64,000 nucleotides of DNA. Source: Panax quinquefolius. Taxonomy: Eukaryota; Streptophyta; Magnoliopsida; Apiales; Araliaceae. A program made the translations under genes and the position numbers. This document shows positions 60,747 through 64,000 of this stretch, in pieces; position 1 is the first letter of the stretch, and each line of letters starts with the position of its first letter. Below the pieces are notes generated by a model. The model was not told where the DNA came from and searched no databases. It saw nothing but the letters and a program-made list of their open reading frames with translations. The stretch is taken from assembly GCA_020205615.1 (NCBI GenBank), contig CM035164.1:1639501-1703500 (forward strand), in the 5' to 3' direction.

Positions 60747-62638
60747 GGATACATGTTCATTGAATACACTAAGCTGTATTACACCTTATTAAAATAAGGC
60801 TAATTTTATGCAACATAAATATTTTTATTAATGATATGTTATAATTTTAACATGCCTTGGGTATACTCTGAAAATGTTTGAAACTTTTTTTTTTGAAGTT
60901 TTTTTTCCCTCTCTTTTTGTTTAGAAAGGAATTACACAGAATGTGCATTATTGCATTAAAAATTGAATTTTTGACATGTAACATATTTTAAAGCATTACA
61001 TGTAATATTGCTTGTGATTTTAAATAACTTAAGTAACATTCGTTATATATTTGTCACAATGCTAGAGGAAGCTACTAATTAACATTGCAGCAATTACCAC
61101 CACCATCACCGCCGGAGTACCACAGTCTCCACCAACAGAAACATCACCATCATATGAAGAAACAGGAGAAAGAAGAAGTTTACTTTCTGACAGATTTTAA
61201 ATTAGTAAAAATGTTAAATGAATTTAACTGTTTTCTTATATAAAATATTAGTTGCTTTACAAAAATGTGCTTGCTTATTTTATGATTTAGTAGCCGTAAT
61301 TTTTGTTTATCATATTTATTTTTAAAAGCACTTTTAAATTCATTTCTAGAGCGAAGAATCATTCCTATGGATGTTGATGCTATTGATGATAAGGAGATGG
61401 ATGCGCAGCACAACTCCTTGAGGGATGAGCATTGGAAAGTAAGTCGGTCACTTTTAAGTAACCACCGTGCAGGGTCTCTCAATGAAGCATTACAGTTATG
61501 TGAACATTATTTTGATCGTGACATGTTCGAAGGTATCCTTTACATAATTCTTCTAACATGAAATTAGAGGTGTTATGCATAACATGCATTTGTTATGGAG
61601 AGTTGGTCAGTTAACAATATTGATGATGTAGTTGTGCTTTGATTTGCTTATAGCTTACCAAATTTATAATTTTGTTGAATAAAGTTATCATTTTGTTAGT
61701 GAGTATAAATTCATGGTAATATAACATTTAGGAGATTTAGAGATCAAAGGTTTTAACAAGTCTGAATTAGTTACCTCCCTTGGAACTCTAATACTGTGAA
61801 ATGTATTTTGATTGTGTTGATTACTATTAGCCACTTCATTGCCTCCTCCCTAGACAACTGATTTAAAAAGGATAACCTCATTTACTAGGCTTTTTGAGTT
61901 TATTGGAGCTCATAATATTGTAAAGAAGAAGTTTGTTTATGGCTTGCTTATAGCATTTAACGTTTTCTGCATTCTTCTCTTTGTTCAAGATAATAAGACC
62001 CATAGATATGTATTATATAACGTTTAGCAATACTATATAAACATTCTTATTTTTTTAGGCAACTAAATCTTACTCTTTTATTGCGTTTTATTTTGAATTC
62101 CAGAAATCATTTACAGTTGTAACGCACATGTTTTTTGTAGTGATTTGTAATTTTTGATTACATGTCATATCTGATATTTGAAATATTTAATTATTAAGTT
62201 TATTTCCTTAAACATTGTCGCTTGCTTTGATATCTTCTGCTTTGTCAATTATTACATTAAGTTTAAACAACCTTGTTATTATTAAATACATATTACACAT
62301 TCAACTTCACAACAGGTTGTCAAAAAGAATCACCTTCTAAGTAATTAATTTTTTTTGGGTCTTCTTGGCCCAATCTAGAAAGAATACTTTTGGAATTTAC
62401 TGTCTTCATTTTCCAATTTTAGTAAACTCTTATCCAGATACCATGATGCTAATACAAAACCTTCTCATCAAAATTATTTTGAATGGTTTCTTTAACATGA
62501 CAACCATTTTTCAAGAGTTGCCTAATTTTATTTACCTAATTTCTGTATCTTTCTACAAAGCTTTGGTAGCCTTCATTCTTCACTGATTTCCATTTCATTG
62601 GTGGATATGAATGGACTTATAATTAAGGCACGTCGCAG
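60747..62638 (+). other. Helitron 2 3' segment, captured intron-like DNA
   Basis: AT-rich, with two exon-like stretches. The first is a CCACCACCATCACCGCCGG-rich segment after TTGCAG at about 61089-61193 (possible frame QLPPPSPPEYHS...HHHHMKKQEKEE). The second is the exon at 61350-61438 listed separately. The rest has no recognisable content. Confidence 0.5.
61350..61438 (+). pseudogene. Captured exon, gene not recognised
   Basis: An 89-base open stretch between acceptor TTTCTAG and an ideal donor GTAAGT. It encodes RRIIPMDVDAIDDKEMDAQH and NSLRDEHWK. The base composition and splice signals look like a real plant exon, but I cannot assign the protein. Confidence 0.5.
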
Positions 62639-62830
62639 GTAGTGGGAATGAAGAGCCAAGTTTTGAACTTTTTGGGATTTCAGCTCTCTGTTCCAACCAC
62701 TAAAAAGTTCCTTAGGTAATCTGCACATACACCTTTGGTACTTCTAATTGAATTCACCAAACCTCCTAATGCATAATACTTCATTTTTTTTTCCAGGAGA
62801 TTCATTCACGCAGCACAGAGTTCTTATAAG
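62639..62830 (+). pseudogene. Captured A2-type cyclin exons
   Basis: Exon a (62639-62715), after TCGCAG, encodes VVGMKSQVLN and FLGFQLSVPTTKKFLR and stops at AG|GTAATC. Exon b (62797-62830), after TTCCAG, encodes RFIHAAQSSYK and stops at AAG|GTATGA. Together they are the junction of cyclin-box fold 1 and fold 2 of plant CYCA2 cyclins. No stops within them, but the flanking cyclin exons are missing, so only 38 residues of a mitotic cyclin are present. Confidence 0.85.
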
Positions 62831-63102
62831 GTATGAAATTTTTCACACCATGTCAACATCAAACAAAATTATATCTGAGAAAGCTAAAGTAGTCAATTAG
62901 GAACCTTTCAATTATTTTCCCAGCATCTGGACATTAAGTTGCAAGTAGTCGTTATGATTTTACCTATGTATGGAAAATATCTATAAGAAATGTTTGTTAC
63001 ACTTTTTCCTTGCAAGATCACATTGCCAAACTTCATTTTTCAAGTTATTATAGGTGCTTGCAATTAATTTTGCATCATTGACTTATTTGATTGGTGTGAC
63101 AG

Positions 63103-63600
63103 GTGCATATGTGTAACAAGCTTGCTAACCGACATGTACGGGTTGGACTTGCTGATCCCAGTGATGCACCGCGTTGTGATATATGTGAAAATGCACCTGG
63201 TATGCAGGCCTCTCTTCTTCTTCTTTTTTTTTTATGTCCTATATCTTTCCTTTTTAAAAACAAATAATTTTAGATAGAGCAACACTTAGAAATTTAATTC
63301 TTCTCTTAAAAACTTGTATGCAACTTTCTTTTATTGTGAGATCGATAGAAGTTCTCTTTGCCCTGCAATGCGATATGATTGTTCATGTTGGGGATAAAAG
63401 AAAACACCGAAGATATCTCATGTTAAGGCAGAGAGTTGAGGTTTGTGGTTTTGTAGCAAAGGACATTGATGCAAACTGCTTGCATCTGTTATGCAAAAAT
63501 CCTTCAGAAATTTACTTTCTCTTTGGTATTTTTGTAGTTTCCTGGGGATAAAACTGGTGATTTTGATAAAGCTAAGATTGCAATCTGTTCAACCAGCTGA
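63103..63600 (+). pseudogene. Captured B-box zinc finger (BBX18/BBX19-like) exons, frameshifted
   Basis: Exon 1 (63103-63199), after TGACAG, encodes [20 protein letters not shown] then [12 protein letters not shown]; it covers the end of B-box 1, the linker and the start of B-box 2. Exon 2 (63324-63440) encodes [12 protein letters not shown], then after a one-base insertion near 63361 [20 protein letters not shown] and LRQRVE; its acceptor reads GCAA instead of GCAG. Exon 3 (63538-63600), after TTGTAG, starts FPGDKTG and reaches TGA. BBX18/19 are transcriptional cofactors in light and temperature signalling. The frameshift and broken acceptor show decay. Confidence 0.88.
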
Positions 63601-63774
63601 AGCAAGGACGGAATCCAATTATCCATTTACATGGTTTCTTTTTAGACCTTTAGATTTTATTCCAAGTTCTCTCCTTTTATGCTTCTGATGGCATCACTTC
63701 TCTTTTGCAGATGATATGGAGGCTTAACTTTCTGGTGTTTTTTTGCTACATTGTCCTTAACAACATTTACACGC

Positions 63775-64000
63775 TATACTACATATGCCCCATGCACACT
63801 CTTTACACACTCAGAAACAATAGTCACATAATTAGAGTGTAATGCACAAACTGGTAAACTCTCCACTATCCATTACAATATATATTCATTTATTTTTCTG
63901 TATAAAATTTGATCATGGCACAACAATTTATCATCTTTTTATTATATTTTAATTTATTAATTGTACATACACATTTATCATTAAAAAATTAAATATTCCC
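63775..64000 (+). other. Helitron 2 3' subterminal region
   Basis: About 80% like 26880-27070 of Helitron 1 by eye, in the same order and orientation, and cut off by the window end within a few bases of the terminal hairpin (TTAAATATTCCC aligns with TTGAATAATTCCG). Confidence 0.8.

Larger units (their letters stand above)
27098..64000 (+). mobile_element. Helitron 2, about 37 kb through nested insertions, 3' end just past the window
   Basis: Begins with TTATATATACTAAATCACAG, matching Helitron 1 from 20999 for about 50 bases, directly abutting the CTAG of Helitron 1. The sequence from about 63775 to 64000 matches 26880-27070 (AGTCACATA.TTAGAGTG, TTTATTTTTCTGT, TTTTTATTATATTTTAATTT and so on) and stops within a few bases of where the terminal hairpin begins, so the end lies some 25-35 bases outside. 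After removing the nested elements the original Helitron is 27098-27631, 37175-37819 and 60747-64000, about 4.4 kb. Confidence 0.8.

Noticed and set aside
1..64000. CRISPR arrays, operons, bacterial promoters, phage or plasmid modules
   Set aside because: The sequence is plant nuclear DNA; the tandem repeats are LTR minisatellites without spacer diversity or cas genes.
1..64000. tRNA and rRNA genes
   Set aside because: No cloverleaf with A/B boxes or rRNA core sequence was recognised; the TGGTATCAGA strings are retrotransposon primer sites, not tRNA genes.

Overview
This window is nuclear DNA of a flowering plant, most likely a dicot. The evidence is the GT-AG introns, the plant-type genes (a PLS-class PPR protein, a plant LIP2, a plant DIM1/YLS8), the AT-rich intergenic DNA and the dense nested plant transposons. 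I cannot name the species. Only three intact host genes are visible, all in the first 19 kb: the 3' end of an octanoyltransferase gene (LIP2-like, 2-472, +), a two-exon DIM1/U5-15kD spliceosome gene (exons 10422-10541 and 4892-5200, -, with a 5.2 kb intron), and an intronless PPR protein of the E subgroup (17075-18739, +). A strong microRNA-like hairpin with its own TATA box lies at 14335-14490.

Between these genes are small mobile elements: a TIR element at 1661-2329, a gag/protease-only LTR retrotransposon inside the DIM1 intron (6942-8643, TSD AGAGT), a foldback at 11245-11392, a 2.1 kb TIR transposon at 11419-13532, and two foldback MITEs near 20.1-20.7 kb.

From about 20995 to the end the window is almost entirely Helitron-type DNA. 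Helitron 1 (20995-27097) ends in a hairpin plus CTAG and carries broken exons of a calcium-dependent protein kinase, a lambda-class glutathione S-transferase (antisense) and a phototropin, plus a Stowaway-like MITE. A second copy of the same 5' terminus starts directly at its end (27098), and the last 230 bases of the window repeat the Helitron 1 3' region. Helitron 2 therefore spans the rest of the window and should end a few tens of bases past 64000. It carries a cyclin A2 / B-box (BBX18/19-like) exon chimera at 62639-63600.

Helitron 2 has been inflated from roughly 4.5 kb to about 37 kb by nested insertions, nearly all delimited by exact target-site duplications. LTR element A is at 27637-37174 (-, TSD CTCAT). 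A Mutator-like foldback element C is at 37820-60736 (TSD AATTTAAATT). Inside C lie a chromovirus-like Ty3/gypsy element B (37837-47891, -, TSD ATTTT) and LTR element D (48465-59469, +, TSD AAATC). D's 5' LTR in turn holds a solo LTR E (49712-51568, TSD TAAAA). A and D belong to one non-autonomous family that keeps gag and protease but has lost pol just after the start of reverse transcriptase; B is the only element with recognisable RT, RNase H, integrase and chromodomain remnants.
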